A DNA stretch of 64,000 bases from Algoriella xinjiangensis (GCF_900115015.1 NZ_FOUZ01000003.1:1-64000); one strand, 5' to 3'. Positions 44,374 through 53,187 are shown, counted from the stretch's first letter. Numbers and translations are program-made. The notes: generated by a model from the sequence alone, not told the origin.

Positions 44374-44979
44374 ATGAAGTTTTTCTTACTTTTTTTGATT
44401 TCGATAAGTAGTTTTGCACAAGAACTTGATACAATTAATTTGAATCAAGTTAAAATCGAGAATTATTCGAAATACAAACAATTTCGACCAAAGTATAAAA
44501 ATGTTACACGTTTAACAGATCATACAAATATTGGCTTAAAAATATTTTCAAGTTTACAACTTCCTACTGAAAAAGAAATCGAAATTGTTGCAATTGAGAT
44601 TTTATTTGAATCTAAAATTAAAAAGAAAAATTATTGTAATCCTTATTATTACTTTAAACCAATAATCGTAAAATCTATAAATGATAAGGAAAGTTTAATT
44701 CCCGAAAAATGGTTTTCTGTGGATAAAGATTATGATGGAAAATATATTTTTCCGATTCATTTAAAACTCAAACCGAATGAAGCTAAAAACTATTTTATTG
44801 GTTTTGAAACGGCTTACGATAATCCATTTTGCGCCGAAGCCAATGGTTATTTTGATTTGATTGAAGTCAAAAAGAAATCAAAAATATTTGTACATTTTAA
44901 TAAAGATAAAAATTCGGATTTTGAACAACAAAATTTGTTTGGGAATTATTCTCTAAATTATAAGTTGTATTATAAATAA
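44374..44979 (+). CDS. Hypothetical secreted protein, 201 aa
   Basis: Not recognised. A signal peptide (FFLLFLISISSFAQ) is followed by a beta-rich mature protein with two Cys (KKNYCNPYYYF and DNPFCAEANGYFD) that could pair. There is no lipobox and no C-terminal sorting domain, so it is probably periplasmic. The motif SLIPEKWFSVDKDYDGKYIF, followed by HLKLKPNEAKNYFIGFET, suggests a jelly-roll-like fold. The start is 13 bases after the terminator of the previous gene, so its promoter must overlap that region. Confidence 0.65.
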   Translation: MKFFLLFLISISSFAQELDTINLNQVKIENYSKYKQFRPKYKNVTRLTDHTNIGLKIFSSLQLPTEKEIEIVAIEILFESKIKKKNYCNPYYYFKPIIVKSINDKESLIPEKWFSVDKDYDGKYIFPIHLKLKPNEAKNYFIGFETAYDNPFCAEANGYFDLIEVKKKSKIFVHFNKDKNSDFEQQNLFGNYSLNYKLYYK

Positions 44980-45044
44980 TAGATTTCCATGATTTTAAGT
45001 TGCCATAAATGTGTTTCAGGAACGCATGATGTATTTTTTGATGC

Positions 45045-45141
45045 GATATTGAAACAAGTTCAATATGACAAAGAGTTTTTGTAATCTTTTACGATTCTTT
45101 TCTAAAATCAGTAGGTCATCCTGAACTCGTTTCAGGATCTC
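45045..45141. repeat. Pair of REP-like palindromes in inverted orientation
   Basis: Element 1 (45045-45070) contains ATATTGAA and TTCAATAT around ACAAG. Element 2 (45115-45141) is the reverse-oriented relative, with ATCCTGAA and TTCAGGAT arms in the form GTCATCCTGAACTCGTTTCA and onward. Aligned in the same orientation, the two agree outside the stem except for one loop base, and two stem base pairs differ in a compensatory way. The rest of the 44980-45157 gap holds no ORF. Confidence 0.65.
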
Positions 45142-45157
45142 AAGCTCTAATTAAAAA

Positions 45158-45745
45158 TTACTTCCACAATAATTTCAATTCAACTTTATATTTTCCTGCA
45201 TAAGGCGTTTTATTTGTAGGTTTCTCCGAAATCGAAAATTGATAAACACCACGAGCAGGCAATTCAAAAATAGTTTCTTTTCCAAAAGGTCCACCTTTTA
45301 TAGAATCTACAGGTCCTTTGATGTGATTAATTCTGATATTTGCTAAAGAATCTTGCGCAGAAATTTTAATCCAAACCTTTTTTGCCGAATCAGCATTAAA
45401 TGTAAATGTATTGGTTTGTCCAGCTACTTTTGTAGGTTCAGCTTTCGCTTTTGCAAAACTGATTTCTAAATTTTGAATGGTATTATTCGCACTTAACTGA
45501 ACAATTTTATCAACACTAGAAATTACTTTTTGTTGAGGTTTATTCGCGACTACTTTTTTTGTTGCAACTACTTTTTCTTCCTCTTTCATTACATTTTCGC
45601 TATTTTCTACGGGCTTATCTTTTTTGATTAAATCTGCATAAGCCGAATCAACGCCAATTTTACTTGGGTAAATTGTAGGCGTAGATTTATCTGTGCAACC
45701 ATAAAATGTTGCGAAGGCAAAAAAAGTAATAAAAGTCCATTTCAT
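45158..45745 (-). CDS. Hypothetical lipoprotein, paralog of the upstream gene
   Basis: A 195-residue protein with a lipoprotein signal (FATFYGC, acylated Cys at residue 16), a charged linker with an EEKVVATKKVVANKP stretch, and a C-terminal domain of about 100 residues. It shares the pattern LANIRINHIKGPVDSIKGGP, then PFGKETIFELPARGVYQFSI, with the neighbouring 168-aa protein, so the two are tandem paralogs. The domain is beta-rich and resembles a prealbumin- or Ig-like fold. Function unknown. The gap between the two genes is 27 bases, so they probably form an operon. Confidence 0.75.
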   Translation of the reverse strand: MKWTFITFFAFATFYGCTDKSTPTIYPSKIGVDSAYADLIKKDKPVENSENVMKEEEKVVATKKVVANKPQQKVISSVDKIVQLSANNTIQNLEISFAKAKAEPTKVAGQTNTFTFNADSAKKVWIKISAQDSLANIRINHIKGPVDSIKGGPFGKETIFELPARGVYQFSISEKPTNKTPYAGKYKVELKLLWK

Positions 45746-45772
45746 AACTCAGTAATTGAGTTGTAAAAGTAA

Positions 45773-46279
45773 TTATTTTAACTGCAACTTCAAGGTATAT
45801 TTTCCTCGAAATGGATCGCCTTGCATCAAACTTTCTCCAATTTTGATTTGATACACGCCTTTTTCAGATAAATTATAAACCAAATCTCGTCCAAAAGGTC
45901 CATCGCTTTTATTAGTTGGCGAAATAATTTGATTGATACGAAGATTTGCGGTGTCATTAGCAGGAATTAATTCAATAAAAACTTCTTTTGAATTATCATT
46001 TCTGAAACTATACGTCTGTTGCTCTTTTGTATTTTTATCAAGTAAAAATTCACCTTTTCCGTTTACTAATTTTAATTCGGTGTTATTTTTTAGTGATAAA
46101 GGTAAGGTTGCATTATTTTGAGTTGCAGAAATATTATCGGTAACAGCAATTGTATTTTCTTGTTTATCTGCGCGATTCGTAATTTTACAATACGTAAAAA
46201 GAATTGCAATTGTAATGCTTAAGATTAAAACTGGAATATATTTTTTCATTGTTGTAATTTTGGGGCTTACTATAAACAA
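45773..46279 (-). CDS. Hypothetical membrane-anchored protein, paralog of the downstream lipoprotein
   Basis: 168 residues. The N-terminus contains a signal anchor (YIPVLILSITIAILFTYC); the Cys that ends it may be a lipobox. The C-terminal domain repeats the pattern of its neighbour: TANLRINQIISPTNKSDGPF and RDLVYNLSEKGVYQIKIGES, ending LKLQLK. The start may be the Met at residue 11 (MKKYIPVLIL) rather than the first Met, which would give a normal signal peptide. Function unknown. Confidence 0.7.
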   Translation of the reverse strand: MFIVSPKITTMKKYIPVLILSITIAILFTYCKITNRADKQENTIAVTDNISATQNNATLPLSLKNNTELKLVNGKGEFLLDKNTKEQQTYSFRNDNSKEVFIELIPANDTANLRINQIISPTNKSDGPFGRDLVYNLSEKGVYQIKIGESLMQGDPFRGKYTLKLQLK

Positions 46280-46300
46280 AATTTAAACCAAATATTTTTT

Positions 46301-47047
46301 ATGTTGTATTATGAGGTTGAGGGCGAAGGAAAAAGCTTTGTTTTTTTGCATGGATTTTTAGAAAATCATTCTATTTGGAATAATCTTCGAGCTGATTTAA
46401 AAGATCAACATCAGATTATAACGTTAGATCTTCTTGGTCATGGAAATTCTGAAACGGACAATGAGGAAAATACAATGGAAGAAATGGTGGACGAAGTAAT
46501 TGCTGTTTTAGATGTGTTAAATATTGCGCAAGCAACTTTTATAGGGCATTCAATGGGTGGTTATGTGGCGTGTGCGTTGGCAGATTTGTATCCCGAACGT
46601 GTTGAAAATATTGTTTTACTAAATTCGTCGACTTTGGCGGATGACGAAGCGAAGAAAAATCAACGTTTACGAACTTGCGAAACAGCGCGTAAAAATTTTA
46701 AGGCTTTGGTTAATTTTAGTATGCCGTCTTTGTTTGCGGCGCATCATCGCGAAAATTTTAAGAATGACTTAAATAAAATTAAAGAAATTGCTTTAACAAC
46801 TCCGATTGCTGGCGTTTGTGCAGCATTAAAAGGAATGCGTTTACGTCCAGATCGGTCGAGTGTTTTATATGATTTTAAAGGCGGAATATACATTGTTGTT
46901 GGTATGAATGATGAAACCGTTAATCCTGAATTATTTTTAACCCTAATTCCCGAATTGCCAAATATCCATTTGTATCAATATAATGGTGGACACATGGCTT
47001 TTATCGAGCATTATGCAGAGGTTTTGTCTATTTTGAAAGGAATTTAG
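46301..47047 (+). CDS. Alpha/beta-fold hydrolase
   Basis: A 248-residue hydrolase. The oxyanion-region motif FLHGFLENHSIW, the nucleophile elbow FIGHSMGGYVA (Ser near residue 86), a late Asp (GMNDETVNP) and the terminal His (YNGGHMAFIEHY) make up a complete catalytic triad. It resembles BioH/MenH-type esterases. The substrate cannot be told from sequence. It is divergent from the lipoprotein pair and its stop overlaps that of tadA by 4 bases. Confidence 0.9.
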   Translation: MLYYEVEGEGKSFVFLHGFLENHSIWNNLRADLKDQHQIITLDLLGHGNSETDNEENTMEEMVDEVIAVLDVLNIAQATFIGHSMGGYVACALADLYPERVENIVLLNSSTLADDEAKKNQRLRTCETARKNFKALVNFSMPSLFAAHHRENFKNDLNKIKEIALTTPIAGVCAALKGMRLRPDRSSVLYDFKGGIYIVVGMNDETVNPELFLTLIPELPNIHLYQYNGGHMAFIEHYAEVLSILKGI

Positions 47048-47484
47048 CGTTTTCTTTGGAAAAATTCTTTCATAATCAAACCACATTCATCTTCTAAAAC
47101 ACCGCTTACAATTTCAGTTTTTGGATGCAATTCTCCAATCTTTGCTTTAAAACCTCTTTTAGGATCAGAAGCACCATAAACTACTTTCGAAATTTGGCTC
47201 CAATATAGCGCTCCACCACACATTACACAAGGTTCTAATGTTACATAAAGTGTGCAATCTTGTAGATATTTACCACCCAAATAATTTGCTGCCGAAGTGA
47301 TGGCTTGCATTTCTGCATGCGCGGTTACATCGGTCAATGTTTCGGTTAAATTATGTGCTTTTGCAATAATTTTGTTGTTTGTGACAATAATTGCACCAAC
47401 AGGAATTTCATCTCGTTCAAAAGCTGTAGCAGCTTCGTTAAGTGCAATTCGCATAAAATATTCGTCTGTAAAAAGATTTTCCAT
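47044..47484 (-). CDS. tadA: tRNA-specific adenosine deaminase
   Basis: A 146-residue CDA-fold deaminase that converts A34 to inosine in tRNA-Arg(ACG). The zinc site is HAEMQAI (His57, catalytic Glu59 by rough count) and PCVMCGGALYWSQI, with the conserved DPKRGFKAKIGEL. Full length. It is divergent from rarD. Confidence 0.93.
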   Translation of the reverse strand: MENLFTDEYFMRIALNEAATAFERDEIPVGAIIVTNNKIIAKAHNLTETLTDVTAHAEMQAITSAANYLGGKYLQDCTLYVTLEPCVMCGGALYWSQISKVVYGASDPKRGFKAKIGELHPKTEIVSGVLEDECGLIMKEFFQRKR

Positions 47485-47531
47485 CTAAAAAATTTAAGGC
47501 AAAAATAATCATTTCAGAATTGTATATTCGA

Positions 47532-47539
47532 TACATTTG
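47532..47539 (+). promoter_or_regulatory. -7 box TACATTTG upstream of rarD
   Basis: TACATTTG matches TAnnTTTG and lies 19 bases before the rarD start. Confidence 0.5.
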
Positions 47540-47558
47540 TACAAATTGACGCCAAATT

Positions 47559-48464
47559 ATGAATCAATCAAAATATATACTTGCAGCAATAATCGCCTAT
47601 TTTCTTTGGGGATTTTTTAGTTTTGGCTTAAAGCCTATTGCAGAATATCCTTCTTTGGATATTTTATTTTACCGTTTATACATTTCAGTTTTCTTTTTAG
47701 TGGTTATAAATGTTGGATTTAGACGAGATAAAATCAAAAAAGATTGGGATTTATTTAAGTCTTTAACCAAAAAGAAACAGAATAAATTAGTGAGTTTGAT
47801 TGTTGGCGGTTCTATTATTTTGATGTCAAATTGGTTGGTTTTTATCATCGTAATGAATCAAGTTAGCGTGCAAGCAGCATCGCTTTCGTATTTAGTTTGT
47901 CCCATTATTACAACGGTTTTGGCGTTTGTTTTACTCAAAGAACATTTAACGAAAATAAAATGGATTGCTGTCTTTATAAGTATTGTTGCGTGTTTAATTC
48001 TTTCGATTGGGCATTTTACAGATTTGATGTACAGTTTATTTGTCGCAATTGCGTTTGCTTTGTATCTAATTATTCAGCGAAGCTTAAACATATTTGATAG
48101 TTTTAATCTCTTAATGACGCAATTATTAATTGTTGCAGTTTTGATGTTACCACTTGTTTTTATGTTCGCAGGGCCAGTGCCAACAGAAACTGTGTTTTAC
48201 CAATGTATTATGATGATTGTGGTTTTGTTTACAATTATTCCGATGTTTTTAAACAATTTTGCTCTAAAAGGAATCGATTCTTCTACGGTTGGAATTTTAA
48301 TTTACTTGAATCCAATAGTTAATTTTTTTCTAGCAATTTTTTATTACGGCGAACCCGTTTCGGAATTACAAATGGCAGGATATGCGTTAATTTTAATTGC
48401 GATTATCGTCTTTAATTCGAAAACAATATTCAAATCAAAAAGCATAAAAAAATCCGAAGTTTAA
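47559..48464 (+). CDS. rarD: EamA-family transporter RarD
   Basis: A 301-residue inner-membrane protein with about ten membrane segments in two EamA repeats. It starts YILAAIIAYFLWGFFSFGLK and has the RarD hallmark IVMNQVSVQAASLSYLVCPI and GILIYLNPIVNFFLAIFYYG. It belongs to the drug/metabolite transporter superfamily; its substrate is unknown (chloramphenicol-sensitivity protein in older names). The stop codon lies inside the terminator stem. Confidence 0.9.
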   Translation: MNQSKYILAAIIAYFLWGFFSFGLKPIAEYPSLDILFYRLYISVFFLVVINVGFRRDKIKKDWDLFKSLTKKKQNKLVSLIVGGSIILMSNWLVFIIVMNQVSVQAASLSYLVCPIITTVLAFVLLKEHLTKIKWIAVFISIVACLILSIGHFTDLMYSLFVAIAFALYLIIQRSLNIFDSFNLLMTQLLIVAVLMLPLVFMFAGPVPTETVFYQCIMMIVVLFTIIPMFLNNFALKGIDSSTVGILIYLNPIVNFFLAIFYYGEPVSELQMAGYALILIAIIVFNSKTIFKSKSIKKSEV

Positions 48465-48478
48465 ACTTCGGATTTTTT
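48447..48478. terminator. Bidirectional terminator overlapping the rarD stop
   Basis: A 32-base near-continuous inverted repeat (48447-48462 with 48463-48478), AT-rich at both ends. It contains the rarD stop codon and also serves the convergent minus-strand propeller gene. Confidence 0.85.
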
Positions 48479-48498
48479 ATTTTATAAATTATTGTTTA

Positions 48499-49593
48499 TT
48501 ATTTAATGTAAATAGAATTTGGTCCGATACCAGTCGTAACATCTTCTTGTAAAACTCCCGTTAAGTTATAAATAGCTAAATTCCCTGCGCTAGCAAAGTC
48601 TTTTGCATCTAAAACATAAATAGAGTTTGCGTCAACATCTAAACCATATAATGATGTTGCATTTGTTTTAAATAATTTTGATGCTGGTAAACTTGTTGCA
48701 GTTACAGCCATTTTGTAAACGTCATTATTAAGTGCATAATACAAGAAACCATTTTTTTCAACTAAAAAATCGGGATGATCTGTGTTCGCAAAATTGAAAG
48801 TTGACGAGTTGTTGTTATTTGCTAAATCAATACGAACTAAACGTCCACCAGTAGAATTTTGATTATTGTTCCAATCAATAATACCTTGTGTTAAAACATA
48901 TAAAAAGTTACCTGCTTTTACCATTCCCGTTGGCGCATCACCAACATTAACTGTTGTTTTTGTGTTTCCATTTAAATCAATAATATCAACTGATTTTCCG
49001 TAAATTCCATTACGTCCACTTTCTTCATAAGCAACATATAATTTGTTATTATCAACAATAATATGTCCTGGACCTTCTAAAACTGGAATCGATTTTTCAT
49101 ATTTATTATCAGCAATAGTATACAAAGAAATATAATCGTCGTTCGGGTTTTGAGAATCTCCCCAATTCGAAACATAAATATATTTGCTGTCTGAAGTGAT
49201 GTAACGAGGACTTTTAATTTTTTCTGTAATTGTTGTTACATATTTAAAAGTTGTATTGTCCATAACTTCTACTTTATCAGAGTTATTAACAACAACATAG
49301 GCTTTATTTCCTTTAAAAATCATGCTTTGCGCAACATCACCTAAATTTCTTCCATTTCCTTTTTTGTAAATTTCTTGAATAGGATTTACGCCATTTTCAA
49401 CTTTTTTGCTAGGATTGAAATACGTAATATCTGCGTTCGCAGCATTAAATTTTCCTTCATTTAAAATGAAAACTCCATTTGTGTATTTTCCATTATCTGG
49501 ATCGTTGCTTGGTCCATCATCATCGTTAGAACATGACTGTAAAAATAGACCAGCAGCTAAGGCTACAAGAGCGATTGATTTAAACTTATTCAT
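48499..49593 (-). CDS. Surface beta-propeller lipoprotein, BtuG-like (DUF5074/YncE type)
   Basis: A 364-residue lipoprotein (FLQSC, acylated Cys at residue 21). The acidic residues right after the Cys (SNDDDGPSNDPDNG) match the Bacteroidetes surface-export signal. The mature part is a seven-bladed-type propeller with repeats such as YITSDSKYIYVSNWGDS and KLYVAYEESG. It is encoded 6 bases after a TonB receptor under a cobalamin riboswitch. By analogy with Bacteroides BtuG, a surface propeller that binds B12 with very high affinity and sits on BtuB, it is probably the B12-binding partner. Homology to BtuG itself was not tested. Confidence 0.8.
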   Translation of the reverse strand: MNKFKSIALVALAAGLFLQSCSNDDDGPSNDPDNGKYTNGVFILNEGKFNAANADITYFNPSKKVENGVNPIQEIYKKGNGRNLGDVAQSMIFKGNKAYVVVNNSDKVEVMDNTTFKYVTTITEKIKSPRYITSDSKYIYVSNWGDSQNPNDDYISLYTIADNKYEKSIPVLEGPGHIIVDNNKLYVAYEESGRNGIYGKSVDIIDLNGNTKTTVNVGDAPTGMVKAGNFLYVLTQGIIDWNNNQNSTGGRLVRIDLANNNNSSTFNFANTDHPDFLVEKNGFLYYALNNDVYKMAVTATSLPASKLFKTNATSLYGLDVDANSIYVLDAKDFASAGNLAIYNLTGVLQEDVTTGIGPNSIYIK

Positions 49594-49599
49594 AGTTTT

Positions 49600-51408
49600 T
49601 TAAAATTTTATTTGGATTTGTATGTTATAATTTATTCCAGGTTGCCAACGATTTTCTTGTGTTTGATAATCTTGATCAAAAATGTTATTCACTTTAACTC
49701 CAACGTTATAACTTGGTGAAATCGTATAATTTAGACCAAAATTTGTTGTCCAAAAATCACGAAGTGTTGCGCTTTCATCTGTAACCGTAAATACTTTACC
49801 CGTGTATGTATTTTGTATATAAGCAGATAAGTGTTTGTACGTGTATTGCGCACTCGCTGTCCATTTATGATTTGGTGAATACATAAATTCTTTACCCGTT
49901 TTTTCGTCTTTTGTTTTGATGTAACTGTATGTTGTGTTGAAACGAAAAGCGTTGTAAGTGTAGCTTCCAATCAATTCGAAACCATACGTTTTTGCTTGAT
50001 TGATATTTTTAGGAACCCAAATACTATTATTGTTTTGGCTTGGTGTCCATTGTATCATATCATCAATTTTATTGTAAAATAAATTGGATTGAATTTTTAG
50101 ATTTTTACCTAAATAATCATTTCCAATTTCAAATTGATAAGCCGATTCTGATTTTAAATCAGGATTTCCGCCAGTTTTCCAAAACAAATCATTGTACGTT
50201 GGTATTCGATAGTTTTTAGAAATATTTGTACGAAGTTGATATGCCGTTATCGGACGATAATTAATACCCAAAGCATAAATAAAAGGATTGTTGTATTTGT
50301 CCGAAAAATCTTGACAAATACTTGCTTCATAATTCAAAACATCTGATAATTGATGAGTTGCAATCAGCGCAAAATTGAATGAATTTCGAGTGCTCGCTTT
50401 TAAATTATTTCCGCCACCTTCATTATACAAAGCTTCGGTTAAAACTGCTAGCTGAAAATTTTGAGCGATTTGATGTTTCAAATAATATTTTAAAATATAA
50501 TTATCAACTTTTAAATTGGTTGCAAAATCTTGGTGAATATTCGTGTAAAAGTCATTTTCTTCGTGGATATAAGCCAATTTTATTTCAGATTGCCATTTAT
50601 CATTTGGTTTAAAATTCCATTCAGACATTAAGCGATAATCCAAATTATCATATCCACTTGGCGTCGAATTAAAATCGACCAAAGGAAATTCTCTTTTTCC
50701 GAAGTTAAACATCGAATAGATTTTTACTTCATTTTTTGGATTGAAACGATAACCAAAATTAGCATTTATTGAGTTGAAATAATATTTTCCATTTCGATTG
50801 TATGCAAGATAATTAGGCGTTTTATAATCATTATCAGATTGATTTCTTGAATAATCTACTGACGAGCTAAACTTTTTAGAGCTATATTTTAACTGATATT
50901 TAGCCGCCCACGTATCAAAACTTCCGTAACCTAAATTTAAACTTTGATGTAAACCTTTGTTATAATCAAATTTATTTAACAAATGTATTGTTCCGCCAAT
51001 TGCACCCGTTCCGTAACCAATACTTCCGCCACCTGGTTGAATTAAAATTCCGTCGTACGAATTGCTATTAAAAACATTAAAATCCGTTTGACCATTCATG
51101 TTCGAGTTTACATTAATTCCGTTCCAAACAACGGCTGTGTGCGAAGCTAAAGTTCCACGAAATGAAGGCGAAGAAACCATTCCTCGTCCATTTTCTTTAA
51201 AATAAATTGGCGTTTCTGCTTGTAGAAGTTGCGTTAATTGTCCTGGATTTTGATTGATAATACTATCATTCAATTGTATAACGCTTTGTGATTTGTAATG
51301 ATTGGTCAAAAATGCATCATTTAGTATCAATGGTTGAAGACTAATTGTATCATTTTGAGCATGCAAAGTGCAAGAAATTAAAGCGAAACTAAAAAAAAGT
51401 TTTTTCAT
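49600..51408 (-). CDS. btuB: TonB-dependent receptor, probable cobalamin transporter
   Basis: A 602-residue outer-membrane receptor. The signal peptide ends at SCTLHAQ. The plug domain contains LLQAETPIYFKENGRGMVSS, PSFRGTLASHTAVVWNGINV and GGGSIGYGTGAIGGTIHLLN. The barrel ends GVKVNNIFDQDYQTQENRWQ and then QIQIKF with a terminal Phe. A cobalamin riboswitch directly upstream and a downstream propeller lipoprotein assign it to B12 (or corrinoid) uptake. It lacks the CarboxypepD_reg-like N-terminal domain of SusC-type receptors, consistent with a BtuB type. Confidence 0.9.
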   Translation of the reverse strand: MKKLFFSFALISCTLHAQNDTISLQPLILNDAFLTNHYKSQSVIQLNDSIINQNPGQLTQLLQAETPIYFKENGRGMVSSPSFRGTLASHTAVVWNGINVNSNMNGQTDFNVFNSNSYDGILIQPGGGSIGYGTGAIGGTIHLLNKFDYNKGLHQSLNLGYGSFDTWAAKYQLKYSSKKFSSSVDYSRNQSDNDYKTPNYLAYNRNGKYYFNSINANFGYRFNPKNEVKIYSMFNFGKREFPLVDFNSTPSGYDNLDYRLMSEWNFKPNDKWQSEIKLAYIHEENDFYTNIHQDFATNLKVDNYILKYYLKHQIAQNFQLAVLTEALYNEGGGNNLKASTRNSFNFALIATHQLSDVLNYEASICQDFSDKYNNPFIYALGINYRPITAYQLRTNISKNYRIPTYNDLFWKTGGNPDLKSESAYQFEIGNDYLGKNLKIQSNLFYNKIDDMIQWTPSQNNNSIWVPKNINQAKTYGFELIGSYTYNAFRFNTTYSYIKTKDEKTGKEFMYSPNHKWTASAQYTYKHLSAYIQNTYTGKVFTVTDESATLRDFWTTNFGLNYTISPSYNVGVKVNNIFDQDYQTQENRWQPGINYNIQIQIKF

Positions 51409-51454
51409 ATAAAAACCTGTTTTTCCTCCGAAAACACCTTATTTTTAAATTGTT

Positions 51455-51612
51455 TTAATGGCAGGTTTCCTGACTTATTCAAACCTCTTTTTTCCTTCCC
51501 GTCTTTTACACAGTGGATTTGTAGCAAAAGTTTTTAATGAATTTACAGTTGCGGGGACAGTTATGGATTTGCACCAAATTCCCTTTTAACTCACTCGTTG
51601 AGCACCATTTTG
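51455..51612 (-). ncRNA. Cobalamin riboswitch controlling btuB-like operon
   Basis: Read on the minus strand, the region contains GGTGCTCAACG, AAAGGGAATTTGGTGCAAAT, CTGTCCCCGCAACTGTAA, a CCACTG segment, GGGAAGG, and AGTCAGGAAACCTGCC, the ordered conserved boxes of the B12 element. The 5' AATGG and 3' CCATT can close the P1 stem. It lies about 50 bases before the receptor start. Adenosylcobalamin binding is expected to reduce expression. Confidence 0.93.
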
Positions 51613-51614
51613 GG

Positions 51615-51622
51615 CAAATGTA
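51615..51622 (-). promoter_or_regulatory. -7 box TACATTTG of the riboswitch transcript
   Basis: On the minus strand TACATTTG precedes the first conserved riboswitch box by about 9 bases, which places the transcription start at the 5' edge of the aptamer. Confidence 0.55.
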
Positions 51623-51802
51623 TAAAAATTGTAGAGATTGTAGTGTAATATGATGTGTTAAAACGTTAATATTAAAATAATAAGTGTTTGTAGATTTTTG
51701 ATGTAAAATCATTATTTTTAGGGATATTTTATGTCTAAAATGTAGAATAGATTTGCAATAAGTAAAAACTGAAACATATATTAAATACAAATATCAACAA
51801 CT

Positions 51803-52054
51803 ATGGAAAACAATCAACCGTACAAATCAGAGAAAAAATTAATTGCCGGAATTTTAGCAATTGTAATTGGATCATTAGGAATTCATAAATTTTATTTAGG
51901 ATATACAAAAGAAGGAATTATTCAAATCGTATTAACAGTTGTTACTTTTGGTTTTGCTGGAGTTATTGGTTTTATAGAAGGAATTATTTATTTAACAAAA
52001 ACTGACGAAGAGTTTGACCGAATTTATGTAGAAGGCCGTAGAGGTTGGTTCTAA
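51803..52054 (+). CDS. TM2 domain protein
   Basis: An 83-residue protein with the TM2 domain: KLIAGILAIVIGSLGIHKFY, LGYTKEGIIQIVLT and GFIEGIIYLTKTDEEFD. Two membrane segments are joined by a short loop with the conserved DRF-like HKFYLG motif. Function unknown. It is a single-gene unit with a terminator 33 bases after the stop. Confidence 0.93.
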   Translation: MENNQPYKSEKKLIAGILAIVIGSLGIHKFYLGYTKEGIIQIVLTVVTFGFAGVIGFIEGIIYLTKTDEEFDRIYVEGRRGWF

Positions 52055-52086
52055 AACAAAACATCAATATTTTAATTAATAATCTG

Positions 52087-52121
52087 TCCCAAAATAACTT
52101 TTAAATATTTTGGGATTTTTT
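52087..52121 (+). terminator. Terminator of the TM2 gene
   Basis: TCCCAAAATA (52087-52096) pairs with TATTTTGGGA (52106-52115), followed by T residues. Confidence 0.8.
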
Positions 52122-52160
52122 ATTGCGCTCAATTCCTATTAAAAATTACTAAGTTTTTAT

Positions 52161-52168
52161 TACATTTG
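52161..52168 (+). promoter_or_regulatory. -7 box TACATTTG upstream of the PDH E1 beta gene
   Basis: TACATTTG matches TAnnTTTG, 41 bases before the start codon. Confidence 0.45.
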
Positions 52169-52209
52169 CTTTAGGAAAAAAATATAATTACGTAACGAAA
52201 TCGCATAAA

Positions 52210-53187
52210 ATGGCTATAAAAACATTTAGAGAGGTAATCGCAGAGGCAATGAGTGAAGAAATGCGTCGCGATGAATCTGTATTTTTAATTGGAGAAGAAG
52301 TAGCAGAATATAATGGTGCTTACAAAGCATCGAAAGGAATGTTGGACGAATTTGGACCAGAAAGAGTTATTGATTCACCAATTGCTGAAGCTGGATTTTC
52401 TGGTATCGCTATTGGATCTACAATGACGGGTTGTCGTCCGATTGTAGAATATATGACGTTTAATTTTTCGCTAGTTACAATTGATCAAATCATCAATAAT
52501 GCTGCAAAAATTTACCAAATGTCAGGAGGACAATTTAACTGTCCAATTGTATTTAGAGGACCAACTGCTTCTGCAGGACAATTAGGTGCAACGCACTCAC
52601 AAGCTTTTGAAAATTGGTATGCAAATGTACCAGGACTTAAAGTTGTTGTACCATCTAATCCATACGATGCAAAAGGATTATTAAAATCTGCAATTCGCGA
52701 TAATGATCCAGTTATTTTTATGGAGTCTGAACAGATGTATGGAGATAAAATGGAAATGCCAGATGAAGAATACACTATTCCAATCGGTAAAGCAGAAATT
52801 AAACGTGAAGGATCTGATGTAACAGTAGTTTCTTTTGGTAAAATTATTAAGCAAGCTTACACAGCAGCAGAAGAATTAGCAAAAGACGGAATTAACATCG
52901 AGATTATTGATTTACGTACAGTTCGTCCATTAGATTATGATGCGATTTTAAAATCTGTAAAGAAAACAAATCGTTTAGTAATTTTAGAAGAAGCTTGGCC
53001 ATTTGGTTCTGTTGCTTCAGAAATTACATATATGGTGCAACAAAAAGCATTTGATCATTTAGATGCACCAATCAAACGTATTACAACAAAAGATACATCG
53101 GCGCCTTATGCACCGAATTTATATAACGAATGGATGCCACAAGTTAAAGATCTTGTAGAGGCAGTAAAATCGGTAATGTATAAATAA
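52210..53187 (+). CDS. pdhB: Pyruvate dehydrogenase complex, E1 component beta subunit
   Basis: A 325-residue protein. It starts IKTFREVIAEAMSEEMRRDE, with LIGEEVAEYNGAYKASKGML, the TPP-interacting GTHSQ-like GATHSQAFENWYANVPGLKV, and the transketolase C-terminal domain (EGSDVTVVSFGKIIKQAYTA). Together with E1 alpha (not in the window) it decarboxylates pyruvate and acetylates the E2 lipoyl group. It is a single-gene unit flanked by terminators, so alpha and E2 are elsewhere. Confidence 0.94.
   Translation: MAIKTFREVIAEAMSEEMRRDESVFLIGEEVAEYNGAYKASKGMLDEFGPERVIDSPIAEAGFSGIAIGSTMTGCRPIVEYMTFNFSLVTIDQIINNAAKIYQMSGGQFNCPIVFRGPTASAGQLGATHSQAFENWYANVPGLKVVVPSNPYDAKGLLKSAIRDNDPVIFMESEQMYGDKMEMPDEEYTIPIGKAEIKREGSDVTVVSFGKIIKQAYTAAEELAKDGINIEIIDLRTVRPLDYDAILKSVKKTNRLVILEEAWPFGSVASEITYMVQQKAFDHLDAPIKRITTKDTSAPYAPNLYNEWMPQVKDLVEAVKSVMYK

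Noticed and set aside
51506-51790. Minus-strand 94-aa ORF upstream of the TonB receptor
   Set aside because: It overlaps the cobalamin riboswitch and its promoter, and has no protein-like character.
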